The notes under the pieces: model-generated | Told to the model about the DNA's origin: nothing | Seen by the model: the letters and a program-made list of their open reading frames with translations, nothing else | Databases searched by the model: none | In this document: positions 1 to 9,676 of the stretch, piece by piece | How the letters are laid out: every line of letters starts with the position of its first letter | Numbering within the stretch: the first letter of the stretch is position 1 | Made by a program: the position numbers and the translations under genes | NCBI GenBank assembly: GCA_948567375.1 | Contig: OX419763.1 | Span: 1,178,001-1,242,000 of the forward strand | Origin: Lunularia cruciata | Taxonomy: Eukaryota; Streptophyta; Marchantiopsida; Lunulariales; Lunulariaceae | Length of the DNA stretch: 64,000 nucleotides | Direction of reading: 5' to 3'

Positions 1-2698
1 TGATCATGCACCCTGAAATCTCCACGTCAACCTTGGGAGATCCCAAATCTTCTTGTTCAATACAATAAATAGCGGGCAGGTCTTTCTTTGACATCAACCT
101 CACCTTCTTGAGGGCCAAATTCAGCTGCTTCTTGTACAGCTTGTTGTCTTCCCATAATTGTTTCAATGTAACGTTGGCATTTGTGGCTGCCAAATCCGCT
201 ACAATATCGTATTGGGGTACTCCTCCCAATTTGACTGTCTTTGCCTTTGGCTTCAGGTTCAAAGTCTCTCCATGTTCCATTTTGACTTCGGGACGTTTCA
301 AAATGGTGATGGGATTGCTAGTGGCCTTAACCTAAGGTTCCTCGGGTTGGTCCACCTCGGCTTGGATCAGACCCTTTACTTCGGATCAGATGTCCGCCGG
401 AAAAACTGGAGACTTTGTCTTTGTCTCCTCTTCCAAACTCAGTTCCCGAGTTCTGAGTAGTGCTCCTTATGTTCTTTCTGCAAGGCTTTAGCTTTGGCTT
501 TTGAGAGGATCTTTTCCTCCTTGGCAGAAAGAATTGCCTTTGGGTGCAGTCTCCTTGCCTTTTTGGAAGACAAGGAAGTCGTACTCCATTCTTTGGGATC
601 ACGCTTCTTCTTACCAGTGCGTGTCTCAACCTTCAAAATTTCAAGGTCTGGCCATTCCCCTTTTGAGGCCGGACTCCCTTCCTGAGGTCTCTCCTCCTCA
701 ACCGTGATACAATTTACATTCATCTCCCCCTTTGTTTGAATTGCTGCATGCTTAGCGGGGGTCTGTACATATTTTACAGGCGGCTTCAGGTTTGGTGGGT
801 GAGGGCATTGATTGCCCGTATGGCCCGATCCTTTGCAATTTCCACATAGGAGAACATACCCGATTTGCCTTCTTGGCTCCGGACAGTTTGGAGACCAATG
901 TCCCATCAAGCCACAATTGTAACAGGCTCCGGGTGCAACATTCTAAGGTCAATTTTGGTTGCTCATCGGTGGTCTTTGTGGAGGAGCATTGGGGTTATAC
1001 TCCCTTGGTCCAAACCTTGGACCTTGATACAATGCGCTAGCCTGAGGTTGTACCTCTTGCGTTTGGTACATAGCCTCTTTGTCCTTGTCTTGGTTCCATC
1101 CTGGAACCCAGTCGATTTGCTGCACCAAGAATTACGAGTATTGCATTCCGTGTTTGCGTGGCCCGACTTGCGACATGCAGTGCACCATACGTTCAATCTG
1201 CCAAATGATGGGGCCTTCCTTCTGTCTTTAGCCCCAATCATCTGCATCTTAAAATCCAAAAACTCCTTGATGAGGACATCCAGCTTGGTATCCGCCTTAT
1301 GTACACGCTTTGCTAGAGGAGTCACTGGTTTCTTACTCCCACATCTTCTTACTCGTCTTGGCTTTGATTCTTTTTTGGATTCCGAAGAAGAGCTCAAAGA
1401 CGTGGAGGATTCCTTCAAAGAAGGGGATGTACTGCATGAAGCTCTCCGTCTGGGCTTCTTGCCTTTCTTCTCCCAATTTCTTTGGTTGCTGGCAGAGTGA
1501 GAGTGGGCCGCCTCATAACGAACAACATGTTTGAGTACTTTGTCAAGGGAAGTTACATTCCTCTCCCTTGCAAAGATTCGGATCTCTAGTGAAAGTCCTC
1601 CCAAGAACCAGGTAATGGCTTGGGCATCGGAGTAACCCACCACCCCCGATTGCTTGGGAACTTGGTTCAAGAGTGTCATGAACTGCTCAGAGTAGTCTCT
1701 CAACTTCTCCTTCTTGCCTTGGTCTAAATCGTTGAGTGCCACGAAGACACTTGTGTCGTAGTCAACCTCCCGGAATTGTTCCAGGAAGTTGTTTCTCAAG
1801 TCTGCCCAATCTGCCGGTACAAACCCCTTTTGGGTCACATGGGTGTACCAGCTCTGAGCTTTCTTTTGGAGCAGACTTGGGAAAATTTGTAGTCAATCCG
1901 CCGAGTCATGCTCATTGTTAGCAAAGGAGATGACTTTGAATTCTTTGATGAATTCATTGGGGTCTTTGTCTTGTGCTATCTCGTTATACTTTTGATAGGC
2001 GTGTTGGGTGACAGGCAATGAAGTTATTGTTTGATGCACTTGGATCGGCTGAGGTAGTGTTGAACTTGACGGAACTGGGGGATTTGCTGGAATTGACGCC
2101 GTGTTGTCGGCCCAAGGATTCCAATTTGTCAAATTCAAGGTAGGGTCTTCTTTGACAATTTTTGATATGAGGGTGTTGACTTCAGCCCGATTGGAAGATT
2201 CAGGATCAACACCTTTGATGTGTTCTTCAAAATTCCTTCGGGTCAACCAAGGAATCATTCATAGAAGATGTTGACACTCTTCTTCCGTAAGTGTCCGTGC
2301 TGTCTTTTCTCAAACAAAGTTTGTTAAGGACGCGACTTCCTTTACAGCTCTAGGGGAAGTTGGTGTATTGGGCCGTAATGCATATGTTTGGCCACTCGAG
2401 TCTTTTTTCTTCTTGGACGAAGAGGGGGATACGAAGTAGCCTTGCCATCCGCCTTCTCACGTTTCTTATGGTCAAGTTCTCGCAGTGCTTCTTGCACTTT
2501 GTGAAGGAGTTGAAAGTCCAACGCCTCTCGTTTGGTTTTGTCAAAAGTGGATGGGACTTTCAAACATTTGTCTTCTTCATGCTGCAATGCTCATCTTTGA
2601 GCTCTCTCTTCCTATTGTTCTCTCAATGCAGACATTCATATTGCATTGATTCCTAGTTTCAAATTTGGCTTCGTATTCTTCCACTTCCGAGATTTGTA
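1..2698 (-). pseudogene. gag: gag and start of protease region, element A (decayed, cut by window edge)
   Basis: This is the Gag polyprotein of a Ty3/gypsy element, which would form the virus-like particle and bind genomic RNA. Reading leftward from the PBS there is a charged N-terminal piece (2587-2342), then a capsid-like piece (2258-1893 and 1838-963) in one frame broken by a TGA near 1890. It contains the motif SWYTH and the segment ITWFLGGLS, which recurs in the other gag copies. A Ser/Arg-rich linker lies near 1470-1350. Three CCHC knuckles follow at 1184-1143, 924-883 and 846-805; the last two are in another frame, so there is a frameshift near 960. The tail (909-439 and onward) leads toward the protease, whose active site would lie left of base 1. 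The order and the adjacent PBS and LTR make the assignment firm; the gene is not functional as it stands. Confidence 0.88.
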
Positions 2699-2716
2699 TC
2701 CCCGGCAGCGGTGCCA
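2699..2716 (-). other. Primer-binding site of element A (tRNA-Asp type)
   Basis: On the minus strand these 18 bases read TGGCACCGCTGCCGGGGA. This matches the complement of the plant tRNA-Asp 3' end (TGGCGCCGTTGCCGGGGA, from general knowledge) at 16 of 18 positions. It lies 7 bases inside the LTR end at 2724, where minus-strand reverse transcription would be primed. Confidence 0.85.
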
Positions 2717-3394
2717 AAAATCATGTGACAACCTGGCAAATATCACTTTTGCGGTAATCAGGTAAGTAAAGTTCATTCCTGCACAGATACTAATCAGAAT
2801 TGGTCAAATACGAAGTCAAATAGTAACAATGGCAGTTCTTCTTGGTTGCGTCTTTAATCTCTCAGGTAAAAACTACACCCAGAAGAGAGTAACAAGCATT
2901 GATTCTCAGTCTAATCACAAATTAGCACTCCTTAATCACAACTCCATCAAATCTTGCCAAACAATCTTGATTGTGATGATTCAGGCTCTCTTGAAAATGG
3001 CACTTCACTGCAAAACAACTTCGCCTCAGAATTGTGTTCCACCCCTCCACTGAAGGCACAACTTCCTCGATCGAAATTGCTTCACACCAACTTTGCACTG
3101 CACTCACAAATGCAAAATACTACCAACACTACAATTCCTCTCAGATCTGTCAAGGCATTGCTTTGATTGCACTTCACTCAGGATCAAACACACAGAATGA
3201 AGATCAAGGCTGTGGAATCCAACATCAAACAAGCACACTAACTTGCACTTCAAATTTCTCCACACACTCACAAACACAAACACAAATTTGATACTCAAAA
3301 TCAAGCTCAAGCAACGAGCACTACTTCACAGCACTTTGCTTTATCTATTCTCAGAATTATGAGCACTGAACAACATCTGAGTGCAAATGCCACT

Positions 3395-3403
3395 CTTAAA
3401 TAG
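3395..3403 (-). promoter_or_regulatory. Candidate genomic-RNA TATA box, LTR A
   Basis: CTATTTAAG on the minus strand, 679 bp from the LTR 3' end and just after the U3 ORF stop. The same box recurs at nearly the same distance (664-680 bp) in the other intact LTRs, including the short type. It would start the genomic transcript and thereby define R. Confidence 0.55.
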
Positions 3404-3520
3404 TGAAGCAATCGACAATTATCTTCCTAATGCACCTTTTCCTAATGCCTCTACAAACCTACAGATCCAAAATGACAATGCACTCCTTCATATCTGCCTA
3501 TACAAATCTCAAATTGGTTA

Positions 3521-6073
3521 CTAATCCGATCCGATGTCTACTTCTTCCTCGGCTTTTAAACCCGATCCCAAAGTAACTTGACATCCTACTATTTTGTCCT
3601 CGGGTTTCATATCTCCTTCATCTTCTACCAGATCCAACAATTCTCTTTCGTATTTGGCATTTCACCAATGGGTAATCTATCTAACTCCTTATCTGCCGAC
3701 CCACTCTTCTCTATTGTCTCTACTGGTAACTCCAAAGACATCTGCACTCCTACTTCATCTACTTCAGGTTTGGCTCTAACGTCTTTCTGAAGTTTATCTA
3801 TCTCCAATTTCACTAGATCTAATCTAATCGCGATATTGTCTTCAACTTCCAATATCTTCCTATCTACACGAGTCCTAAGACTAATTAACCACGCATTCAT
3901 ATCTGTATCTTTCGCCTATCTCCTCCTCGTCTCTTGCACCAACAACTTCAACTCGTGCAGCCTCATCTCTTTAATCCGAATACTGGCCTCTATGCTTAAC
4001 ATCGCATTCATTTTGATGATGATCTCCTTCAAGGGCTCCAATTGCATCTTCCTTTCCCGTTCCCGATCTGCAAGCCAATCTTCTCTGTACATTGCCAATT
4101 CCGCCTCAAACTCGGCTTTCACGGTTTCTTTCTCCTTCTCCTTCTGCTCAATCTTCTCCTCTTGATTACGAAGTAACTCTTGTAATCTCTCTTCTTCTCG
4201 ATATCTTCCTGTCAACTCCCGCTGCCATAGTTGCTTCTTCTCTTCTACACTCTCCATCACTCTATTGAGCTCTTGTTCCTTCTCTGCTCCCCTCACCATA
4301 GCATGGATTATTTCTAGTCTGGAATCAGCAAACTACTGCTTCAAGATCTCATATTCTGCTACTTGTCTTTCCCTTGCTATGTCACTCTTCTTCACAAGTT
4401 CTTCTCAATACCTCGCTTCTCTCTTCAAGTCCTCAATCACTTGATTCCGTACTACTGCCTCCACTCATAGTACTTCCCTTTCCTCTTTGCCTCGGGTTAT
4501 ACTCTTCTTCAACAACTAGTTCCCTTCTTCTAATCTTGCCAATACCTGCAACATAGTCTTCACCTCCGGACATGTTGACTGCATCTCCTTCTTCTTGTGC
4601 TCCAACTTCACCAACAATGGACACACAATCTCCCGTAGGTACTCCACCCATGACTTGCAACTACTTCCACTTGCGTAGCAATCTCCTTCCTTACTTCTTC
4701 TTCACCCGATACTCGCCTCCTTCACTGCAGTCTTCATATCGTAATAGATGCCTCACTTCCCAAGCTAGCATTTGCTTCTTCCCTCGCCTTACTCGGACCT
4801 GCCTCACACTTTGCCTTGCATCTTGAACGAACACCCCTCTGGATCGTTAACTTCTTCTCCTTGGGCTTGGGTATCTCATCCTCCAACTTCTCTATATGGT
4901 CTTCTTCGAGCTCCACCCAAACTTCTTCTTCTTCTTCAGCAGTAGCAGCAGGTACTGACATCATCTCTCCCCCTTCATCACTATTGCTACTAGTATCTCT
5001 ACTTTGCAGCGTGAGCTCTGGTTCTTCCTCACATTCCGAGTCTTTGGACTTGCACTCGGCTTCGCCTTCTGAGTCTTTGCCTGACGACGTGACCACCACT
5101 ATGCCTTTCCTCAGGTTTCCTCTCTTGACTCTCCAAGGTCTTGTTTTATCTTTGGCTTCTCCTTGCCAACTCCGCTTCTTCGACTTTGGAGTACTCACTT
5201 CTATCTCCACGCTCTTGCCTGTCCTTACATCGTACTCATCCATGCTTTGGATTTGAAGAATGTGCTGTTGCTCCTCCTGTCGACTTCTCTTCTCAAGTCG
5301 GGATGGAAGTGAGACATTTGGTTGCGCTCCACCGAATTGAGCAAATTCAACCCGAGGTAGAAATGTGTTGCAAATGGCAGGATGTAGTGTGGAGGCAACT
5401 TATCCCACAAATTCCACACCATCTGTATTGTCCTCCCATGGAAGCACCTCGCCCAATTAATAGGTTCTCCTGCAAACATCTTATGGAAGAACACCGCTTG
5501 GTGTTTCATCACATAAGTCATTCTCTCCGGCTTCAGGATTGCCATGAGAGCACTCACGATCCCTCTCTTCACTGGATCCTTCTAACTCTCAACCTTATAC
5601 CCATTCTTTGTTCTATTTGAAGAGAAAGCATCCCTCACTTCTTGGGTCTCTTCTGCTACTTCTCCCTTCCCCAAGAATGTGGCACCCTAGTCCGCACCTG
5701 CCTCTCTCCCAAGCACTAATCTCCAATCAGACTCTGTCCAGCAAGCCGGATTTCCTCTCTTCCTCTCTTCCTCGGGGCCATCAAGACACTTACTCTTGAT
5801 TATCTCCATCATGAAACCTTGAAACTCACATTCCAGTTCCACGCCAAGAAAGTGATCCGAAGTCGGCTCAAGACTTTGATTCTTGCGATCACATCTAACC
5901 TCCAAATTGCATGATTTCTCACTGCAAATTTGGAGTTCTTCTTTCCTCCTCCCATCTCTGGGTTTCACTCTCTCGAATTCTCCTCTACACACTAGCGCGT
6001 CTTCAACTCTACTTCCCTTCCCATGATCACCTACAGGACGACTTCTCAACGGCGAAGGAAAATTGCTTGACAT
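3521..6073 (-). pseudogene. U3-encoded ORF, copy A (globular domain plus coiled coil)
   Basis: This is a decayed reading frame of about 851 codons lying wholly inside the LTR; its function is not recognised. The start (ATG at 6073) carries the family motif FPxPLxSxP. A conserved globular region follows: GNPA.WTESDWRLVLGREAG near 5760-5690, then 5572-5225 with AGEPINWARCF and FYLGLNLL. Next come an acidic linker (5243-4734, with runs of Glu), a coiled coil (4299-3916, heptad-like and rich in E/K/R/L) and a C-terminal piece (3900-3625) ending at the stop at 3521. In the first 128 codons the middle 40 or so are out of frame relative to sister copies, so one shift is undone by another. Several further frameshifts make this copy dead. 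Confidence 0.75.
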
Positions 6074-6091
6074 TGCTTTGTCGTTAGCCCG

Positions 6092-6100
6092 ATTTTTATA
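6092..6100 (-). promoter_or_regulatory. TATA-like box upstream of U3 ORF, LTR A
   Basis: TATAAAAAT on the minus strand, beginning 27 bp before the ORF ATG at 6073. The same arrangement is seen in at least six other LTR copies. It is a candidate promoter for a separate ORF transcript. Confidence 0.45.
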
Positions 6101-6486
6101 GAGTCGTGCTTTCTTTGTCTCTCTTCAATTTGAGTTTCTACCAAGAAATCACACTTCTTGTATGCGCTTGTCACTATCAATTGTACTTCATGCATATGGG
6201 CCACCGGTTTTGAACGGTCCCTTCTTGAATTTCTTTTCCCAACAAAAGGTTGTTACATTGTTTTCACCTCGGGTTGAGCTCCCCCCGATACGAAGACTCC
6301 TTACTTCGGGTTGTATGCTGACAGGGCATATCCGAGTACTTCACCTGATGACCCGAAGCCACTTTACTTTAGGTTTCATCCCGAAGACTCTTGTCTTTGC
6401 CATCTTCAGCCATACAGGCACAATCCGACTTCTCTATACACTTCTTCTTCTCTATTTTGAAAAAAACAAAAAATGTAGGCACCAAA

Positions 6487-7990
6487 GAGGATGGGGGTTT
6501 GATTGTAGTTTGGCTCAGGTTAAGTTGAGTCAGTCATGTTGAAAGAGTCATCAACTTTGTGACTATCAAGACATTGTCTTGTCCAGAGAAATATTTCTGA
6601 AGATTTTGAAGATAGTCACTTCGGAGGAGTTGGTAGGATACACTACCCTATTTATAGAGTACCAAGATGTTTTTGTGAAGTACAAGGTATGAAGTAGAAT
6701 ATCATTATTTGCATACTTGCCATTATCCTGAAGGATTGGACCCAAAGCAGAGGGCAGTCTTTGTCAAGAAGATGTGACCGTACCAGCTAAAACACAACAT
6801 TTTATTTAAGATGGGTGAAGATGAAGTACTTCAAAGATGCTTAGAGGCATACAAAGGAGGAGGAGTAACTAAGTCCTTACACTTTGAAGCTTAGGGAGGA
6901 CACTCTACCCTAAAGAATACTGTAAAGAAGATTCTTTCATCGTGGTATTGGTGGCCTATGATGTATAAGGACACTCACGCCTATATATGGAGTTTTGATG
7001 CTTGTCAATGAACAGGAAAGCCGATGGTTACTTCCCAATGGCCTTTGAGACCAATTTTGCCATTGGTCCCATTTGAGAAATGGGGCATTGATTTTGTGGA
7101 TCCGATTCAACCGGTGACCTGATTCTTGAGGAAGAGATACATCTTGGTGTGCACTGATTATGCTACCTAGATGGTTGAAGCTGAGGCAACTCGGAGACAT
7201 GATGCGGAAATAGTTGTAGAATTTTTTGTGAAACATCATTTTATGTTACGGATGTCATGTGGAATTGGTCAGTGATCGGGGGACCCATTTTTTGAACTCC
7301 ATAATAGAAGCATTAACCAAGTACTTCTAGATTTAACATCGGAAGATGACTCCTTGCAACCTAAAAGCAAATGGACTAACAGAGAAAGCCAATGGATTGT
7401 TATGTAAAATTTTGAATAAGGTGACAGTCAATTATGCCTACAATTGGGACACAAAGTTACTTGCGGCTTTGTGGGCATATCAAATGACAAAAAGAATACA
7501 ACCAAAAAAACTCCATACTTCTTGATATATGGCTTGCACCCCATTCTACCAATTGAATTTGAAGTACCAACACATTGGATTCTCTATGAAGAACAATTAT
7601 CAGAAGAAGAAAGCCAAGATCTTTGGATTGATCAAATGATGTAGTTAGAAGAGAAAGAGATGATGCAATGCAAAAACCACAAAGGAAGTGCAAGAATAGA
7701 GAAAGGTTAGGTACAATAAGTAAATCAAGCATGTGGCTGTTCAAGAGGGTGATTTGGTGCTATTATATGACAATTGCCGAATATGTTTTCTTGGCAAGCT
7801 GCACTTAAGATGGATGGAGCCCTACCATGCATTGCACATTTATGGTAAAAGCTCTATTCAACTTGCAGACCTGGAGAGCAATCCATTTGCAACCTGAGTG
7901 AATGTGTGGAGAGTTAAAAAATATTGGATTATGGACCCAACCTTGTATAAAGAAGATATTGTCAGAAATTTCTAGGGATGCTCACATTTG
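6487..7990 (+). pseudogene. pol: pol remnant with integrase, element D
   Basis: A decayed 3' half of pol. Bases 6487-6690 match the protease-RT spacer found again at 15500-15660. The sequence then jumps to the region just before integrase, so RT and RNase H are deleted. Integrase is recognisable. The N-terminal zinc-binding region (about 6880-7020) has WYWWP and FDACQ, with the final Cys region hit by a TGA. Catalytic Asp 1 sits in WGIDFVD (7090-7092), Asp 2 in SDRGTHF (7274-7276, shifted frame), and Glu in NGLTEKANG (about 7382-7384). The C-terminal part has GDLVLLY and GKLHLRWMEPY (about 7750-7830), as in Athila/Tat integrases, and no chromodomain. Many stops and shifts make it non-functional. 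Its 5' part continues beyond inserted element A, off the window. Confidence 0.85.
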
Positions 7991-8002
7991 AGTGAGGGGG
8001 TA
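7991..8002 (+). other. Polypurine tract of element D
   Basis: AGTGAGGGGGTA directly precedes the LTR start TGTGGTACCC at 8003. It is purine-rich and follows the integrase end, which is the expected site for plus-strand priming. It independently fixes the LTR left boundary. Confidence 0.75.
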
Positions 8003-9091
8003 TGTGGTACCCACATTTTTTGTTTTTGTTCTATTTTGAAAAAGAAGTGTACACAACAAAGTGGTATTGAACACAAATGGCATTAAGAGAAGGAGAATCG
8101 TGTCTTTGGATTGAAACCCAAAGTAAAGTGACTTTGTGTCAGTGCAAAAGTACTTGGATCATACTTTTCATAGAGAAACCCAAAGTAAGGAAACTTCACC
8201 TTGGATGATCAACCCAATGCAAAGATGTTGTAACAACTTTCCTTTGGATTTTTCAATCAAGAAAGTACAAGTAAGAAAATGGCCAAGGTGCAAATGACTA
8301 AACTTGACAATGCCAAGATGAACTCATGCAAAAGGTGTGAGTTTCAATGAAGAGTGAAAGAGGAATGACCAATCAACAAAGACCTATACAATCTAGACTT
8401 TGTCAAGGGGATTTTGAAATGTCACACAAGTATCCTAAGCCATTGAGTAATTGACCCAAAGGAGTGCTTGTAGAAAAGCCAATTGATAATTTGATGTTTA
8501 ACAATCCTAAAGGAGTTAGATGTTTAACAATCCTTAAGAAGTTAGGATCTCGAGACTAGGAGATGATAGAATTATCTTTTAGCTACCCCGAGTTAGAGAT
8601 TGCATAATGTCAAAGAGAGTGAGAAGAAGAGTCCCTCACTTGTGGTGAGAAATCCAATTATTCAAAGGTTAGATATGATAGCTAGGATCAAAGTTTTGAA
8701 TAGACTTTGGATCACTTTCCTGGCCTAGAATAGGAACTCAAGTTTTCTAGGATTCATGGCAGACATAGTTATAAGTGATTGTGAGGAGGGGCTTGAGAAT
8801 GAAGGAAAACAAGGCAATCCGGCTTGATGGACAAAGTCAGATTGGAGATTGGTAATGGGAAGAGAGGCTAGTGAGGAAACTAGGGCTACATTCCTTGGGA
8901 AAGGAGAGCATGCGGAAGAGACTGAAAACATCTGCAATTCCTTCACTACGCCATGCAAGAAGAATGGGTAGAAAGTTGATAACTATCGGGACCTGGTAAG
9001 GTGAAGTATCATTGAGGCAATGATGGCACTCTTCAAGACTGATTGCACCACATATGTAATGAAGCATCAGGTTGAGTTTTTCCATCATATG
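8003..9091 (+). repeat. 3' LTR of element D, truncated
   Basis: Begins TGTGGTACCC right after the polypurine tract and runs through the U3 leader and the first third of the U3 ORF. It stops near 9091, where the sequence switches to a minus-strand LTR piece. The remaining 2.7 kb or so of this LTR is missing. Confidence 0.8.
8419..9091 (+). pseudogene. U3 ORF fragment, copy D (N-terminal part)
   Basis: The frame starts at ATG 8419 with SHKYPKPLS, the same N-terminus as the copy at the right end of the window (63989), so these two form one subfamily. The globular region is recognisable near 8690-9090 (LDGQSRLEIG-type decay of the WTESDWRLV segment, then MKHQ and EFFHHMF). Several stops and shifts interrupt it, and the linker and coiled coil are lost at the 9091 junction. 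A weak TATA-like sequence (TATACA, near 8385) lies about 34 bp upstream of the ATG. Confidence 0.6.
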
Positions 9092-9268
9092 TTTCCACCA
9101 CTCTTCTCTAATATCTCCAATGGTAATTCCAAAGTTATTTGTACTCCTATGTCATCTACTTTGGGTTTTGCTCTCACATCCTTCCAAAGTTTCCCTATCT
9201 CTAGCTTCACTAAATCTAATCTAATTGTGATATTATCTTCTACTTCTAATATCTTCCTATCTACACGA
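9092..9268 (-). repeat. Short LTR fragment (C-terminal ORF segment)
   Basis: A 177-bp minus-strand piece of the U3 ORF 3' part. The minus frame 9282-9085 contains ITIRLDLVKLEIGKLWKDV and LELPLEILEKSG, which recur in all coiled-coil tails here. It is sandwiched between a broken plus LTR and the start of LTR C. Confidence 0.75.
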
Positions 9269-9642
9269 TGTGGTGCCCACATTTTTTGTTTTTTTCTATT
9301 TTGTTAGTGTTTTGAGAAGAAGTAAGCAAGAAAGCCAAATTACAAAGAAAAGAATGGACGGGAGTGTCTTCAAGTAAACCTGAAGAAGTTGACATTGGGT
9401 CCGATGATGGAAGTACTGAGAAGGGAGTACAAACAAACAAGTCCAAAGACCATTGTCTTTGGATTGGGCAGCGATGGCTGGTACAAAGACCATCTAACAA
9501 CCTTTCTACGTGGCCAAAAAGTACACTTCAAGAAATGGCGGAGGCAGAAGAAGCATGTCTTGACAGTGATAGGACATCAACACACAAAAGAAGGGGGAGT
9601 TGATTTTGAAATAAATTGAAGAATGACTGCAATTCAAGGTGA

Positions 9643-9650
9643 TATAAAAT
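9643..9650 (+). promoter_or_regulatory. TATA-like box upstream of U3 ORF, LTR C
   Basis: TATAAAAT begins 34 bp upstream of the ORF ATG at 9677, matching the position of the equivalent box in LTR 40870-44619 (also 34 bp). Confidence 0.45.
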
Positions 9651-9676
9651 TGTGAGTGCACAGGGGAAAATTGAAT

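Larger units (their letters stand above)
2724..6486 (-). repeat. 5' LTR of element A, long ORF-bearing type
   Basis: A 3763-bp LTR in minus orientation. Its 3' end (GTTGTCACA on the minus strand) abuts the PBS region. Its 5' end at 6486 reads as the family start with one substitution, so the terminal TG has become TT. It holds the U3 ORF (6073-3521), a TATA-like box before the ORF (6100-6092) and a CTATTTAAG box after it (3403-3395). The partner 3' LTR is off the left edge. The sequence beyond 6486 is plus-strand pol, so element A is inserted in another element. Confidence 0.88.

Noticed and set aside
3034-3291. Small conserved ORF of ~85 codons repeated many times (also near 12448, 16327, 32465, 37889, 48166)
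   Set aside because: It lies in R/U5 antisense to the element and recurs because the LTR recurs. The frame has no conserved start context, and its conservation follows the nucleotide sequence. I treat it as a shadow, though a test of codon-position bias would be decisive.
7444-7644. Independent small gene with a clean 66-codon ORF
   Set aside because: It is the integrase segment after the catalytic Glu (TPYFLIYGLHPILP is typical of this region), left open by chance in a decayed pol.
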